DNA of 64,000 bases from contig NZ_JABSNO010000003.1 in assembly GCF_013294015.1 (NCBI RefSeq), forward strand, positions 1 to 64,000, given 5' to 3'. Source of the DNA: Frigoriflavimonas asaccharolytica (GTDB lineage: Bacteria > Bacteroidota > Bacteroidia > Flavobacteriales > Weeksellaceae). Of the stretch, positions 33,648-43,819 are shown one piece after another. The notes below the pieces were generated by a model. That model worked only from the letters and a program-made list of their open reading frames with translations, ran no database searches and was not told where the DNA came from. The translations under genes and the position numbers were made by a program. Numbering within the stretch: the stretch's first letter is position 1; every line of letters begins with the position of its first letter.

Positions 33648-35489
33648 ATGTCCGAAACGACTAAAACAATGGAAGAAGCTGCAGCAAGCGACATCCAAAA
33701 ACAAGACAAACACGAAGCGGTTTCTACAGTAAATCAAAACGTAGCACCAGACCAATTTGATTGGGATTCTTTCGAATCTGGATTAGATGCTGATGCAAGA
33801 CAAGAAAAAACCGATTTAGAAGAAATCTACAACGGATCTTTGAAAAACCTAGAAGACAATGACGTTCTTACAGGTATAGTTGTAAGATTAACAGATAAAG
33901 AAGCTATCGTAGATATCAACTTTAAATCTGAAGGTGTAATTTCTTTAAATGAATTCCGTTACAACTCTGGCCTAAAAGTAGGTGATGAAGTAGAAGTAAT
34001 GGTAGACAAAAGAGAAGACAAAACTGGTCAACTACAATTGTCTCACAAAAAAGCAAGAATGCTTAAAGCTTGGCAAACTGTCAACGAATTGCATGATTCT
34101 GGTGAGGTTGTTAATGGTCTTGTTAAATCTAGAACGAAAGGTGGTATGATCGTAGATATTCATGGAATTGAAGCGTTTTTACCAGGTTCTCAAATAGATG
34201 TGAAGCCTATTAAAGATTACGATCAATTCGTAGGAAAAACTATGGAATTCAAAGTTGTGAAAATCAACCCAGAATTTAAAAACGTAGTTGTTTCTCATAA
34301 AGCATTGATTGAAGCAGATATCGAAGATCAGAAAAAAGAAATCATCTCTCAATTAGAAAAAGGACAAGTATTAGAAGGTGTTGTGAAAAACATTACTTCT
34401 TATGGTGTATTTGTTGATCTTGGAGGTGTAGATGGTTTGATCCACATTACAGATCTTTCTTGGTCTAGAGTGAATCATCCATCAGAATTCATCGAAGATG
34501 GAGCAACTGTGAAAGTAGTTATTCTTGATTTTGATGAAGATAAAACTCGTATCCAATTAGGTATGAAACAATTAGAAGCTCATCCTTGGGATGCACTTTC
34601 TGATAGTATGAAAGTAGGAGATCAAGTAACTGGTAAAGTAGTAGTACTTGCAGATTACGGTGCATTTGTAGAAATTGCTCCAGGTGTAGAAGGTTTGATC
34701 CACGTTTCTGAAATGTCTTGGTCTACTCATTTGAGAAGTGCAGGTGATTTCGTGAAAGTTGGTGATGAAGTTCAAGCAGAAGTTCTTACTTTAGATAGAG
34801 AAGATAGAAAAATCTCTCTTGGTATGAAACAATTGACTAAAGATCCTTGGGAAAATATTGAAGCTAAATATCCAATCGGTTCTCAGCATACAGGTATTGT
34901 AAGAAACTTTACAAACTTTGGTGTTTTTGTAGAATTAGAAGAAGGTATCGATGGTTTGGTATACATCTCTGATCTTTCTTGGACTAAAAAAATCAAGCAT
35001 CCATCTGAATTCTGCAACGTAGGAGACAAAATGGAAGTTACAGTTCTAGAATTAGACGTAAATGCAAGAAGAATCTCTTTAGGTCACAAACAATTACTAG
35101 AAAATCCATGGGATAAGTTCGAAAGCAAATATGCTGAAGGAACTACACATACTGGAAAAGCAGTAGATGTTTTTGATAAAGGTGCGCAAGTACAATTTGA
35201 AGACGAAGAAGTAGAAGCTTTCTGCCCTGCAAGATTGTTAGAAAAAGAAGACGGTTCTAAAATTAAAAAAGGTGATGATGCACAATTTTTGGTAATAGAA
35301 TTTAACAAAGAATTCAAAAGAGTGGTTGTTTCCCATACAGGTATCTTCAAAGAAGAAGAGAAAAGAAATGTGAAAGCAGCAACTTCTAACAATAATTCTA
35401 ACAGCAATAGCAACAATGAAGAGAAATCTACATTAGGAGATATTGATGTATTAGCAGAATTGAAAAAGAAAATGGAAGGAGGTGAATAA
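33648..35489 (+). CDS. rpsA: 30S ribosomal protein S1
   Basis: A 613-residue RNA-binding protein that helps recruit mRNA to the 30S subunit, important where Shine-Dalgarno sites are weak, as in Bacteroidota. Six S1 (OB-fold) repeats are visible in order, beginning near residues 70, 155, 240, 325, 410 and 500 (for example GVVKNITSYGVFVDLGG and GKVVVLADYGAFVEI). The last is degenerate. The acidic N-terminal ~65 residues and a tail rich in Asn and Ser (SNNNSNSNSNNEEKS) are typical of the phylum. It is monocistronic, with its own promoter and terminator. Confidence 0.95.
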   Translation: MSETTKTMEEAAASDIQKQDKHEAVSTVNQNVAPDQFDWDSFESGLDADARQEKTDLEEIYNGSLKNLEDNDVLTGIVVRLTDKEAIVDINFKSEGVISLNEFRYNSGLKVGDEVEVMVDKREDKTGQLQLSHKKARMLKAWQTVNELHDSGEVVNGLVKSRTKGGMIVDIHGIEAFLPGSQIDVKPIKDYDQFVGKTMEFKVVKINPEFKNVVVSHKALIEADIEDQKKEIISQLEKGQVLEGVVKNITSYGVFVDLGGVDGLIHITDLSWSRVNHPSEFIEDGATVKVVILDFDEDKTRIQLGMKQLEAHPWDALSDSMKVGDQVTGKVVVLADYGAFVEIAPGVEGLIHVSEMSWSTHLRSAGDFVKVGDEVQAEVLTLDREDRKISLGMKQLTKDPWENIEAKYPIGSQHTGIVRNFTNFGVFVELEEGIDGLVYISDLSWTKKIKHPSEFCNVGDKMEVTVLELDVNARRISLGHKQLLENPWDKFESKYAEGTTHTGKAVDVFDKGAQVQFEDEEVEAFCPARLLEKEDGSKIKKGDDAQFLVIEFNKEFKRVVVSHTGIFKEEEKRNVKAATSNNNSNSNSNNEEKSTLGDIDVLAELKKKMEGGE

Positions 35490-35515
35490 TTAAATCATCC
35501 TAAAATTTATATAAA

Positions 35516-35550
35516 TGAAGCCACTTTTTATTAAGTGGCTTTTTTTTTAT
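35516..35550 (+). terminator. Terminator after rpsA
   Basis: AAGCCACTT and AAGTGGCTT form a 9-bp stem around a 6-nt loop, followed by a long T-run. Confidence 0.9.
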
Positions 35551-35581
35551 ATTTTACGTATATTAGTTTAAAAAAATTTCT

Positions 35582-38122
35582 ATGCAAAGTAAATTACGTT
35601 TTCTATATATATTTCTACTTTTTCCCACAGTTTATTATGCGCAAAGAACTGAAACTATAATTCAAGATTATTTATTTACAAATAAAAATTTGGGCAACGC
35701 CATTTCTTTTAAAATAGAAAGTGAAGAATACAGCCCATCTATGAAAAGCACCGTTGTAAAACTGCAACAAACTATTGATGATATTCCCGTTCACAATGCA
35801 GTTGCAAGTGTTTTAATAAGGAAAAAAAAAATTCAATATTTTTCAAATCAATTTAATTTTAAGATAGAAAATTCTAGAAATTCCGCCCCAAAATTGTCAG
35901 CAAAAGATGTTTTTTCCATATTAATTTTAAATTTTAATAAAAATAAAACCAACTACCAAATCTTAAATTGGGAACAACCTGAATCTGGTATTCAAAATTT
36001 TGCAAAACAAAGGCCTGTCTATTTTATCAAAGATGAAAAACCCAATCTCGCTTACGAATTTATATTTCCCGAAAATAACTCACCCAATTTTTGGAATGTT
36101 TTTGCAGATGCATCTACTGGAGAGATTTTTCATAAACAAAATTTAAATTTAGCCTGTTTTCATCAAAATACAATACATGATATAACTTTTAAACATACTA
36201 AAACACAAGAATTTTCTTTTATAAATGATGAAAAAATCGCCCCAAATCTCGCTTCCTACCATGTGTTTGCATTACCGATAGAAAGCCCTAATTTTGGCAG
36301 CAGAAGTCTTGTTACCAATCCATATGTACTCAGTGCTTCGCCAGAAGGTTGGCATTCAGATGGCTCAAACTCATTCACCATAACTAGAGGAAACAATGTT
36401 TACGCGTACGATGATTTAGGTGGAAACAACCAAATAGGATCTTCACCAGATGGAGGAAATTCAAGAGATTTTAATTTCCCTTTAAACTTAAATCAGCCAG
36501 CAATCAACAATAAATCTGCGGCAATTACCAATTTATTTTACGTAAATAATAAAAGCCATGATAATTTTTATCAATTCGGTTTCACAGAATCTTCCCGAAA
36601 TTTTCAAGCAAATAATTTTGGAAAAGGCGGAAAATCTGGAGATGCAGTTTTTGCAGAAGCGCAAGATGGTGGAGATTTTAACAATGCTAATTTTGCAACC
36701 CCACCAGATGGAACTTCACCTAGAATGCAAATGTATCTTTGGCAACCTGCTTCCATCCAAAGATTGTTCTACAATGCGCCAACTCTTGCAATACCTAGAA
36801 CGCCAAACTCTCGAAATGCAGATTTTGGACAAGATCTTACAGCCGCAGGAATTACCGCAAATATAGAAGTTGCAAATATTGTAAACGCCTGCAATGCTCT
36901 TCCTGCAAATTCTATGAGCCAAAAAATAGGTTTGGCAGAAAGAGGAGATTGTAGTTTTGTAATAAAAGTGAAAAATATACAAAATGCTGGTGGAGTTGGA
37001 GCAATTATATACAATGCAGCTAATTCTGTAAATTTTAATACGATGGGAGGTACAGATGCAAGCATCACAATTCCTTCTATTTTAATTGAAAATACCGAAG
37101 GTGAATTTATAAAAACAACAATTGCGAATGGTACGACAGTGAATGTAAGTTTAAAACATGATTCTAATAATGATGTTTTCATAGATGGAAGTTTTGATAA
37201 CGGAATTATTATTCACGAATATACACACGGAGTTTCCAATAGAAGCACAGGAAATGGCTATTCTTGTTTGGATAGAAATATTTCGAAAGAACAAATGGGA
37301 GAAGGTTGGTCAGATTTTTTTAGTTTAATGATGACGAATACACAAGATGCAACAGCCGCAAAACCGAGATCTATTTCCACATTTGCTGCAGGACAAGATG
37401 CCGCGGGAAATGGTATACGAATTGGGAAATATTCGCCAGATTTTGCTGTGGATGGTTTTACTTATGCTTCTACAAATGGCAGAGAATTTTTAGAAGATGG
37501 CGAGTTGAAACCAGATGTGCATGCAATTGGTTTTGTTTGGGCATCAATATTATGGGATATGCATTGGAAATTTGCAAACAAATTTGGATTTTCTTCAGAT
37601 ATTGTTGCCAATCCAAATAGTGGTAGCGCAAAAGTGACACAATTGGTGATGGATGGTTTAAAAATTCAAGAATGCAATCCTACTTTTATTTCTGGTAGAG
37701 ATGCCATCATTGCTGCTGATATCGCATCTAATAATGGCGAAAACAGATGCATGATTTGGGAAACTTTTGCAAAAAGAGGAGTTGGTGTAGATGCATCTGC
37801 AGGTGCAAAAAATAATATTAATGATCAAACAGAAGATTACAAAATTCCGGAAGAATGCATTTCTGGAAATACAAATTCAGATTTTTTTATCTATCCCAAT
37901 CCTGCGAATGTTGAATTTTCTATCAATTTTCCCATAAGTACTTTTGGAAAAGTTGTCGTGCAGATATATGATCTTTCTGGTAGATTAATCTCCACAACAG
38001 AAAAATTGGTGGTGAATTCTCGACAAAAATTTAGTACACAAAATCTTTCTAATGGTAATTATTTTGTGAAAATTAATTCAATTGGTGGTGAAAAAACCTT
38101 AAAATTGATTGTAGGAAAATAG
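35582..38122 (+). CDS. T9SS-secreted M36 (fungalysin) metalloprotease
   Basis: An 846-residue secreted protease. Signal peptide (FLYIFLLFPTVYYAQ), FTP-like propeptide region (about 25-190), and an M36 domain with the zinc motif HEYTH starting at H545 and the third ligand Glu in MGEGWSDFFSL. A PA domain is inserted ahead of the zinc motif at about residues 420-520 (GLAERGDCSFVIKVKNIQNA). SGRDAIIAAD and the final region of the catalytic domain follow. The last ~75 residues (FFIYPNPANVEFSINF to TLKLIVGK) are a type A T9SS sorting domain. Such proteases degrade extracellular protein for nutrition or act in virulence. The role here is unknown. Confidence 0.92.
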   Translation: MQSKLRFLYIFLLFPTVYYAQRTETIIQDYLFTNKNLGNAISFKIESEEYSPSMKSTVVKLQQTIDDIPVHNAVASVLIRKKKIQYFSNQFNFKIENSRNSAPKLSAKDVFSILILNFNKNKTNYQILNWEQPESGIQNFAKQRPVYFIKDEKPNLAYEFIFPENNSPNFWNVFADASTGEIFHKQNLNLACFHQNTIHDITFKHTKTQEFSFINDEKIAPNLASYHVFALPIESPNFGSRSLVTNPYVLSASPEGWHSDGSNSFTITRGNNVYAYDDLGGNNQIGSSPDGGNSRDFNFPLNLNQPAINNKSAAITNLFYVNNKSHDNFYQFGFTESSRNFQANNFGKGGKSGDAVFAEAQDGGDFNNANFATPPDGTSPRMQMYLWQPASIQRLFYNAPTLAIPRTPNSRNADFGQDLTAAGITANIEVANIVNACNALPANSMSQKIGLAERGDCSFVIKVKNIQNAGGVGAIIYNAANSVNFNTMGGTDASITIPSILIENTEGEFIKTTIANGTTVNVSLKHDSNNDVFIDGSFDNGIIIHEYTHGVSNRSTGNGYSCLDRNISKEQMGEGWSDFFSLMMTNTQDATAAKPRSISTFAAGQDAAGNGIRIGKYSPDFAVDGFTYASTNGREFLEDGELKPDVHAIGFVWASILWDMHWKFANKFGFSSDIVANPNSGSAKVTQLVMDGLKIQECNPTFISGRDAIIAADIASNNGENRCMIWETFAKRGVGVDASAGAKNNINDQTEDYKIPEECISGNTNSDFFIYPNPANVEFSINFPISTFGKVVVQIYDLSGRLISTTEKLVVNSRQKFSTQNLSNGNYFVKINSIGGEKTLKLIVGK

Positions 38123-38223
38123 AATTTTTGAAAAAAGCCTGAATTTTTTCTATAAATTGTTATTTTTTATAGTTCTTTCGTTGAAATTTATTATTGAAAC
38201 TAAGTTTTAAGAATAAGAACAAA

Positions 38224-38252
38224 AAAAATCCCGCAATTTGCGGGATTTTATA
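38224..38252 (-). terminator. Terminator after rplS
   Basis: AAAATCCCGCAA and a matching TTGCGGGATTTT arm form a strong hairpin with a short loop; on the minus strand it ends in a T-run just after the rplS stop. The A-run at its left may also allow it to stop transcription from the M36 gene. Confidence 0.87.
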
Positions 38253-38264
38253 TTTAAAAAGTAA

Positions 38265-38621
38265 CTATTTTTTTGTGTAAGCTACATCTTTTACTCTTGC
38301 TTTTTTACCTCTCAACTCTCTGAAATAGTAAATTCTTGCTCTTCTTACTTTACCTTTTCTATCTAAAGTAATGTTTTGCAATGCTGGCATATTCATTGGG
38401 AATACTCTTTCTACACCTACATCTCCACTCATTTTTCTGATGGTAAATGTTTTCGTGCGACCAGTTCCTCTAATTTGAATTACAGTTCCTTTAAAAAACT
38501 GCGTTCTTGTTTTAGCACCCTCACGAATTTCGTAATAAACGGTAATGCTGTCTCCAGATTTGAATACTGGGAAATCCTTTGTCTCAATGTACTTTTCTTG
38601 TACGTACTTTACTAAATCCAT
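38265..38621 (-). CDS. rplS: 50S ribosomal protein L19
   Basis: A 118-residue ribosomal protein at the 30S-50S interface. Family features include FKSGDSITVYYEIREGAKTR, TQFFKGTVIQIRGTG, TFTIRKMSGDVGVERVFP and KVRRARIYYFRELRGKKARV. The length is normal. It is transcribed alone here, rather than with trmD and rpsP as in many bacteria, from the promoter at 38694-38724. Confidence 0.96.
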   Translation of the reverse strand: MDLVKYVQEKYIETKDFPVFKSGDSITVYYEIREGAKTRTQFFKGTVIQIRGTGRTKTFTIRKMSGDVGVERVFPMNMPALQNITLDRKGKVRRARIYYFRELRGKKARVKDVAYTKK

Positions 38622-38693
38622 TATTAATAATAAAAAATAATTTGAAAGCTAAACAACATTCACGGTTTTCGTCAGAGGTTGATTAACAAGTTG

Positions 38694-38724
38694 CAAAAAT
38701 AAGACAATTTTTCAATACTAGCAA
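38694..38724 (-). promoter_or_regulatory. Probable rplS promoter
   Basis: On the minus strand TTG (38722-38724) is followed after 20 bp by TATTTTTG (38694-38701), an exact -7 match. The leader would be about 65 nt. Confidence 0.55.
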
Positions 38725-39042
38725 TAGTTGAGAAATAATATTTGTATAAAATAATTTGATTCTCAAAATCAATTATTTAAAGATTTAACTTTAGATTTAA
38801 AGATTATAATTTTTTAATTTAAAAAAAAACTAAGTTTTCAGTTTTGATGCTAAAAACATCATCGCGGCTTTATTTTCAAGGCATATTTGATTTTAGCGAG
38901 ATTATATTTATTAAAAGAATTTAAATAAAAAAAAATTGTTACATTTTCCTCACTTCTAAAATTTAATTGTAAATTTAGCAACAATATTTGAACAATGAAG
39001 ATTTAATTTTTCGATTAATTTCTTCGCAAAATTTTTAGAATA
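38725..39042. other. AT-rich intergenic region upstream of the CoA-transferase subunit A gene
   Basis: There is no reading frame or RNA gene that I recognise. A GCTAAAA/TTTTAGC inverted repeat spans about 38848-38900. TAAATTTA at 38970-38977 is one base from the -7 consensus and could belong to the promoter of the downstream gene. Confidence 0.3.
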
Positions 39043-39744
39043 ATGATTGATAAAAGAGTGAAAAACGTAGAAGAAGCCATTGCTGGAATTTCTGATGGAA
39101 TGACTTTAATCCTCGGTGGATTTGGATTATGTGGTATCCCAGAAAACTCTATCAATGCCTTGGTAGAAAGCGGAGTTACAGATCTTACGTGTATTTCTAA
39201 TAATGCAGGAGTAGATGATTTTGGCTTAGGATTACTTTTACAAAAAAAACAAATAAAAAAAATGATCGCTTCTTATGTTGGCGAAAATGCTGAATTTGAA
39301 CGTCAAATGCTTTCCGGTGAATTGGAAGTAGAACTCACTCCACAAGGAACTTTAGCTGAAAAATGCCGAGCTGCACAATGTGGAATTCCTGCTTTTTATA
39401 CACCTGCAGGTTTTGGAACAGAGGTAGCGGAAGGCAAAGAAACCAAAGAATTTGAGGGCAAAATGCACATTTTAGAGCATGCCTACAAAGCAGATTATTC
39501 TATTGTGAAAGCTTGGAAAGGAGATCATGCAGGAAATTTAATTTTTAAAGGAACGGCAAGAAATTTCAATGCGCCAATGGCAGGAGCAGGAAAAATAACC
39601 ATCGCCGAAGTAGAAGAATTAGTAGCTCCAGGTGAATTAGATCCCAACGAAATTCACATTCCTGGAATTATGGTACAACGAATTTTTCAAGGTGAAAAGT
39701 TTGAGAAAAGAATTGAGCAGAGAACTGTGAGGAAGAGAGACTAG
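39043..39744 (+). CDS. scoA: 3-oxoacid CoA-transferase subunit A
   Basis: A 233-residue class I CoA-transferase alpha subunit. [16 protein letters not shown] near residue 25, [12 protein letters not shown], the [20 protein letters not shown] region and the [12 protein letters not shown] stretch are typical. With subunit B it moves CoA between succinyl-CoA and 3-oxoacids such as acetoacetate. The subunit B gene is normally adjacent but here lies at 46594 on the same strand, 6.8 kb away, behind three opposite-strand genes. The gene itself looks intact. Confidence 0.9.
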   Translation: MIDKRVKNVEEAIAGISDGMTLILGGFGLCGIPENSINALVESGVTDLTCISNNAGVDDFGLGLLLQKKQIKKMIASYVGENAEFERQMLSGELEVELTPQGTLAEKCRAAQCGIPAFYTPAGFGTEVAEGKETKEFEGKMHILEHAYKADYSIVKAWKGDHAGNLIFKGTARNFNAPMAGAGKITIAEVEELVAPGELDPNEIHIPGIMVQRIFQGEKFEKRIEQRTVRKRD

Positions 39745-40012
39745 AATTTTAGGTTTATATTTTGAAAAATAAACATTTATTGTGAGGGAAATGTTTTTTT
39801 TGATGTCATATTTTGATTTGTAGGAATTGGATACTCTTTAATGATGTTAATTTTAATACACCAAAATTTAAAACAATAATAATTTTAAATATTGAGAAAT
39901 AAAATAGAGAATAGTGACAGAATAAATTTTAAGATTGTTCTATATTATTCGAATCTGCGAAAAAAGCAGTTACAGAAAATAATAATTGATTTATTATATT
40001 TCAATTTGTCTT

Positions 40013-41857
40013 TCAATAATAGATAAATTTGTTAAAGTATTGAAATGGGATTTTAAATCTTTGCGTAACATCGACAATATATAATGTTTCTTGACTAAAT
40101 TCAACAGCAAAACTATCTGCAAAAAGTAAATAGCACGCATCTCCATCATCCTCATTTGGTACTGCATGAAATTCATCATCTTCAATATGTAATAAAAGTT
40201 TGCGGAATGACAGCTTAAAGTCCTTGTCATCAAAATAATTTTGAACTACAATATTAAATGTTGAAATAAATTCATTTTCAACATTATTATTCTCATCATA
40301 AATATGATCTGAGAGTAAATTAAGAATATAAATAAAACTAAAAGGGATTAAAATATTATCTTTAAAATTGGGTTTTTCATAAAGAAGTCGACTTAAAAAT
40401 TCTAATATAAATTGTTTGCTTAAATTCTCTTTTGTAAACAATTCAAAAACTAATTTGTAGTAATATTCATTAGGTTTTGAAGATAATGATACCGCAATTG
40501 CTAATTCATTTGAAATATTTGTATCGTAAAATAGTTTAACTGGAATCTCTGGAAGTTTTACAATATATTCAGCAGAAAGATATTCCTGCATTGATTTATG
40601 TACAAATTCAAAGCTATCATAAGATGATTTGATAATAATTCCGATATGACTTTCAATTTCTTTTATAACCTTTCTGCTTTCTGAAGAGAGTAGGTTGAAA
40701 TCTGAACAGATTAGATTATATGTGTCCAAGAAAATATCTTCGTTGTATTTTTTCTGAGAGTAATTTATTGTTAATGTATATGCAAACTGTGTCAAAAACT
40801 CAAACTTTTGTTCATTATCAAAATTAGAATACTGCGATTCGCGAACAATTCCTCTTTGTTCATCCCATTCTTCAATTAAAATTCTTATTAATTTTTTATA
40901 AATTGACCTAGGTTTGTCATAAAACTTTCCCGTACGTTCATAAATAGCACATAAATGCGCAAGAGTTAAAGGCTTAAGCGAAAGATCATAAAATTTTGAA
41001 TTATTTAATTCCTCAATAAAAGTAGTCGAATTTCCCGAGTTAATAAACCATTTTTTTGTAAAATCCGTTATTTGATCATGACTTAAGTCGCAAATCTCAT
41101 ATTCTAAAGAATTCTCGATATTGTAATTATATGACGGACTTCTAGATGTTAAAATCACTAAAGTAGTTGAAAGATTTGCCATTAACGATTCAATTTCCTT
41201 ATAAAATTTAGCAATTCGGGTTGGCTTAACTTCATCGAATCCGTCAAGTATTAATATAGCTTTTAAGCTATTCAAATAAGAGTTGATATATTTATCTCTT
41301 AGCAGAATATCGTCTACGTTAAGTGTTTTATCTTTTTCTTTACTGAACACTTCAATACCGAGAATAGATTTTAAAACTGAGTAAATTGATTCCGAATCAT
41401 TTATATCTCTAAGATTAATTAGGATTGGTAAGCAATAGTTAATTTCAATTTCTGTATATAAAACTAGTTGGCAGATGTGTTTAACTGTTGTTGTTTTTCC
41501 AGCTCCTGGACCTCCTAAAATTACAATATGTTGATTATTGTGGTTTGACGTTAAGATTTTCTCTATATTTTGCTTTTCATCATTTTCTTCTTTAGATTTT
41601 CTACTTCGCGCTTCTAATTGTATATCTAATTCAATATATATATCACTTAAACTTTTGCTTCCTTTTAAATCTTTAAATGAAACTGATTTTGTACTATTTA
41701 TGACAAATTGATTATGGTTGTAAATTGCTTCTTCTAAATCTGAATTTGTTACAACCAATTCAATTTTTGTATTTTCTAATATTCTCTTTAAAGAATTAAT
41801 TCCTTCTTTTATTAGTGAACCTAAGGTTGTTTTTAAGAGAAATTCAGCGATTGGCAT
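40013..41857 (-). CDS. NACHT domain NTPase, candidate antiphage bNACHT protein
   Basis: A 614-residue STAND-type NTPase. An N-terminal ~105-residue region without a recognised domain is followed by NACHT: Walker A GGPGAGKT (115-122), Walker B ILILDGFDE (201-209), a sensor-like TLVILTSRSP, and the winged-helix region (LSLKPLTLAHLCAIYERTG, KKLIRILIEEW, FEFVHKSMQEYLSAEYIV). A helical C-terminal part of ~190 residues follows, without leucine-rich or other repeats. Bacterial NACHT proteins of this compact form are known antiphage defence proteins. The function here is inferred. It has its own promoter and no partner gene. Confidence 0.82.
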   Translation of the reverse strand: MPIAEFLLKTTLGSLIKEGINSLKRILENTKIELVVTNSDLEEAIYNHNQFVINSTKSVSFKDLKGSKSLSDIYIELDIQLEARSRKSKEENDEKQNIEKILTSNHNNQHIVILGGPGAGKTTTVKHICQLVLYTEIEINYCLPILINLRDINDSESIYSVLKSILGIEVFSKEKDKTLNVDDILLRDKYINSYLNSLKAILILDGFDEVKPTRIAKFYKEIESLMANLSTTLVILTSRSPSYNYNIENSLEYEICDLSHDQITDFTKKWFINSGNSTTFIEELNNSKFYDLSLKPLTLAHLCAIYERTGKFYDKPRSIYKKLIRILIEEWDEQRGIVRESQYSNFDNEQKFEFLTQFAYTLTINYSQKKYNEDIFLDTYNLICSDFNLLSSESRKVIKEIESHIGIIIKSSYDSFEFVHKSMQEYLSAEYIVKLPEIPVKLFYDTNISNELAIAVSLSSKPNEYYYKLVFELFTKENLSKQFILEFLSRLLYEKPNFKDNILIPFSFIYILNLLSDHIYDENNNVENEFISTFNIVVQNYFDDKDFKLSFRKLLLHIEDDEFHAVPNEDDGDACYLLFADSFAVEFSQETLYIVDVTQRFKIPFQYFNKFIYY

Positions 41858-41884
41858 TATTATAAAATATTTTTAACAAGTTAT

Positions 41885-41917
41885 CAAATATACAAAAACA
41901 TTACATTGTTTTAGCAA
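41885..41917 (-). promoter_or_regulatory. Probable promoter of the NACHT gene
   Basis: On the minus strand TTG (41915-41917) and TATATTTG (41885-41892, exact -7) are 22 bp apart. The -33 element lies inside the last codons of the ABC transporter gene, so the NACHT gene can be transcribed independently of it, with a leader near 20 nt. Confidence 0.5.
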
Positions 41918-43703
41918 CCATTTTCCTTTCCCCAATCTGCTGTCTCCACATCGCATAATACAAACCTTTTTCTTCTATTAAATTAAAGTGAGAACCCATT
42001 TCTATTACATTTCCTTTCTCCAAAACATAAATCCTGTCCGCATGCATTATGGTGCTTAATCTGTGTGCAATCAAAACCGTAATTTGCTCTTTTTCTTTAG
42101 AAATTTCTCGGATGGTAGAAGTTATTTCTTCTTCAGTAATGCTATCAAGTGCAGAAGTGGCTTCATCAAAAATAAGCAAATGTGGCTTTCGCAAAAGTGC
42201 TCTTGCAATCGCAATTCTTTGTTTTTCGCCACCGCTTAATTTTAATCCTGCTTCTCCTATTACGGTTTCTATCCCTTTTTCGGCGCGCTCGATTAATGCT
42301 GTACAACTAGATTTTTTTAAAGCCAATTCAATATCAGCTTCGGTAGCATTTGGATTTACAAATAGTAAATTTTCCTTTATCGTACCGGCAAAAAGTTGCG
42401 TGTCTTGCGTTACAAAACCAATCTGATTGCGCAATTCATCAAAATCAAATTCATTTCCATTGATGTTGTTATAGAATATAGCACCTTCTTTTGGTCGGTA
42501 CAGACCTACCAATAATTTCACTAAAGTACTCTTTCCAGATCCACTTGGACCAACAAATGCAATCGTTTCGCCGTTTTTTACTTCAAAAGAAATATCGTTC
42601 AGTGCTTTATAGGATGCAGATTGATGTTGAAATGCTACTTTTTGAAATTGTAATTTCTCAATTGCGCCAATTTGTTTCGGCTTCAATGGTTTTTCTTCTA
42701 CCGGTTTTTTCATCAAAGTATCAAAATTATGCAAAGATGCCTCCGCTTCTCTATAAGAAATAATGATGTTTCCAATCTCCTGCATTGGTCCGAAAATAAA
42801 GAATCCGTAGAAAACCAAAGATAAATATTGTCCTGGTGTTACCACATTTTTAAATATTAACAATAACAAGGTCAACGTGATCATCTGCTGTAAAAAATTC
42901 ACCAAAGTTCCTTGTATGAAACTCAAAGAACGGATGCTTTTCACCTTTCGCAATTCTAATCCCAAAATTTTGTAAGTATTGTTATTCAGTCGTTTAACTT
43001 CTTGATTCGTTAAACCCAAACTTTTTACAATCTCAATATTCCGCAAACTTTCTGTAGTACTTCCGGCCAAACTTGTAGTTTCCGAAACGATATTTTTTTG
43101 AATGGTTTTTATTCTTTTACTTAATAAATTTGTAATAAATGCGATGAAAAATATTCCTACAATATATACAGGCATTATAGACCAGTGCAAACGAATTGCA
43201 TAAATTGAAACGAAAATAATACTCACCAAAATTCCGAAGAATATATTGATGAAATTGGTGATAAATTTAACAGAATCTTCTCTTACTTTTGTCAATATCG
43301 ACAACGTTTCTCCACTTCTTTGGTCTTCAAATTGTTGAAAGGGTAGTGCCATAGAATGTTGCAAACCATCTGTGAAAATATTGGCCCCAAATTTCTGGGT
43401 TATCACGCTTACCACATAATCTTGAAATGCTTTTGCAATTCTACTTACCATTGCGGTTCCTATCAGCAATCCTAAAAAATAAAATACACCGTGATACAAA
43501 TCTGTACCTTTAAAAAATTCATCCATTGTTCTAGGCAGCAATTCCTCTTTATCGAAAAAATTTGGATGTGTAACCAATTGATCTAGAATGTTTCCCGTAA
43601 TAGCAGGACTAAACAAAGAAAAAACTTGATTGACAGTTGCTAAAAAAAGCGATAATATAAGTAGCCATTTGTGCGGTTTCAAATAGCGAAGTAATGTTTT
43701 CAT
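41901..43703 (-). CDS. ABC transporter, fused permease and ATP-binding protein
   Basis: A 600-residue half-transporter of the exporter type (MsbA/MDR-like). The N-terminal membrane domain (about residues 15-330) has six transmembrane segments. The C-terminal ATPase has Walker A GPSGSGKSTLVK, the Q loop FVTQDTQLFAGTIKEN, signature LSGGEKQRIAIARALL, Walker B LLIFDEATSALD and the switch His in LIAHRLST. It presumably works as a homodimer. The substrate cannot be told from sequence. It is encoded between the NACHT and S9 peptidase genes on the same strand. Confidence 0.92.
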   Translation of the reverse strand: MKTLLRYLKPHKWLLILSLFLATVNQVFSLFSPAITGNILDQLVTHPNFFDKEELLPRTMDEFFKGTDLYHGVFYFLGLLIGTAMVSRIAKAFQDYVVSVITQKFGANIFTDGLQHSMALPFQQFEDQRSGETLSILTKVREDSVKFITNFINIFFGILVSIIFVSIYAIRLHWSIMPVYIVGIFFIAFITNLLSKRIKTIQKNIVSETTSLAGSTTESLRNIEIVKSLGLTNQEVKRLNNNTYKILGLELRKVKSIRSLSFIQGTLVNFLQQMITLTLLLLIFKNVVTPGQYLSLVFYGFFIFGPMQEIGNIIISYREAEASLHNFDTLMKKPVEEKPLKPKQIGAIEKLQFQKVAFQHQSASYKALNDISFEVKNGETIAFVGPSGSGKSTLVKLLVGLYRPKEGAIFYNNINGNEFDFDELRNQIGFVTQDTQLFAGTIKENLLFVNPNATEADIELALKKSSCTALIERAEKGIETVIGEAGLKLSGGEKQRIAIARALLRKPHLLIFDEATSALDSITEEEITSTIREISKEKEQITVLIAHRLSTIMHADRIYVLEKGNVIEMGSHFNLIEEKGLYYAMWRQQIGERKMVAKTM

Positions 43704-43753
43704 TTAAAAATAATTGAGTGCAAAATTACGGATATTTATTGTAATAAATTTCC

Positions 43754-43784
43754 TCAAAAAAAATCCTTCCAAAAAGAAAGGATT
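43754..43784 (-). terminator. Terminator pointing away from the S9 peptidase gene
   Basis: On the minus strand AATCCTTTC and GGAAGGATT form a hairpin followed by eight T. It lies 260 bp beyond the S9 peptidase stop, with dispersed repeat C between, and just ahead of the ABC transporter start. Confidence 0.75.
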
Positions 43785-43819
43785 GATAAATTCTATTGCC
43801 AGTTGTACATTTAAGGACC

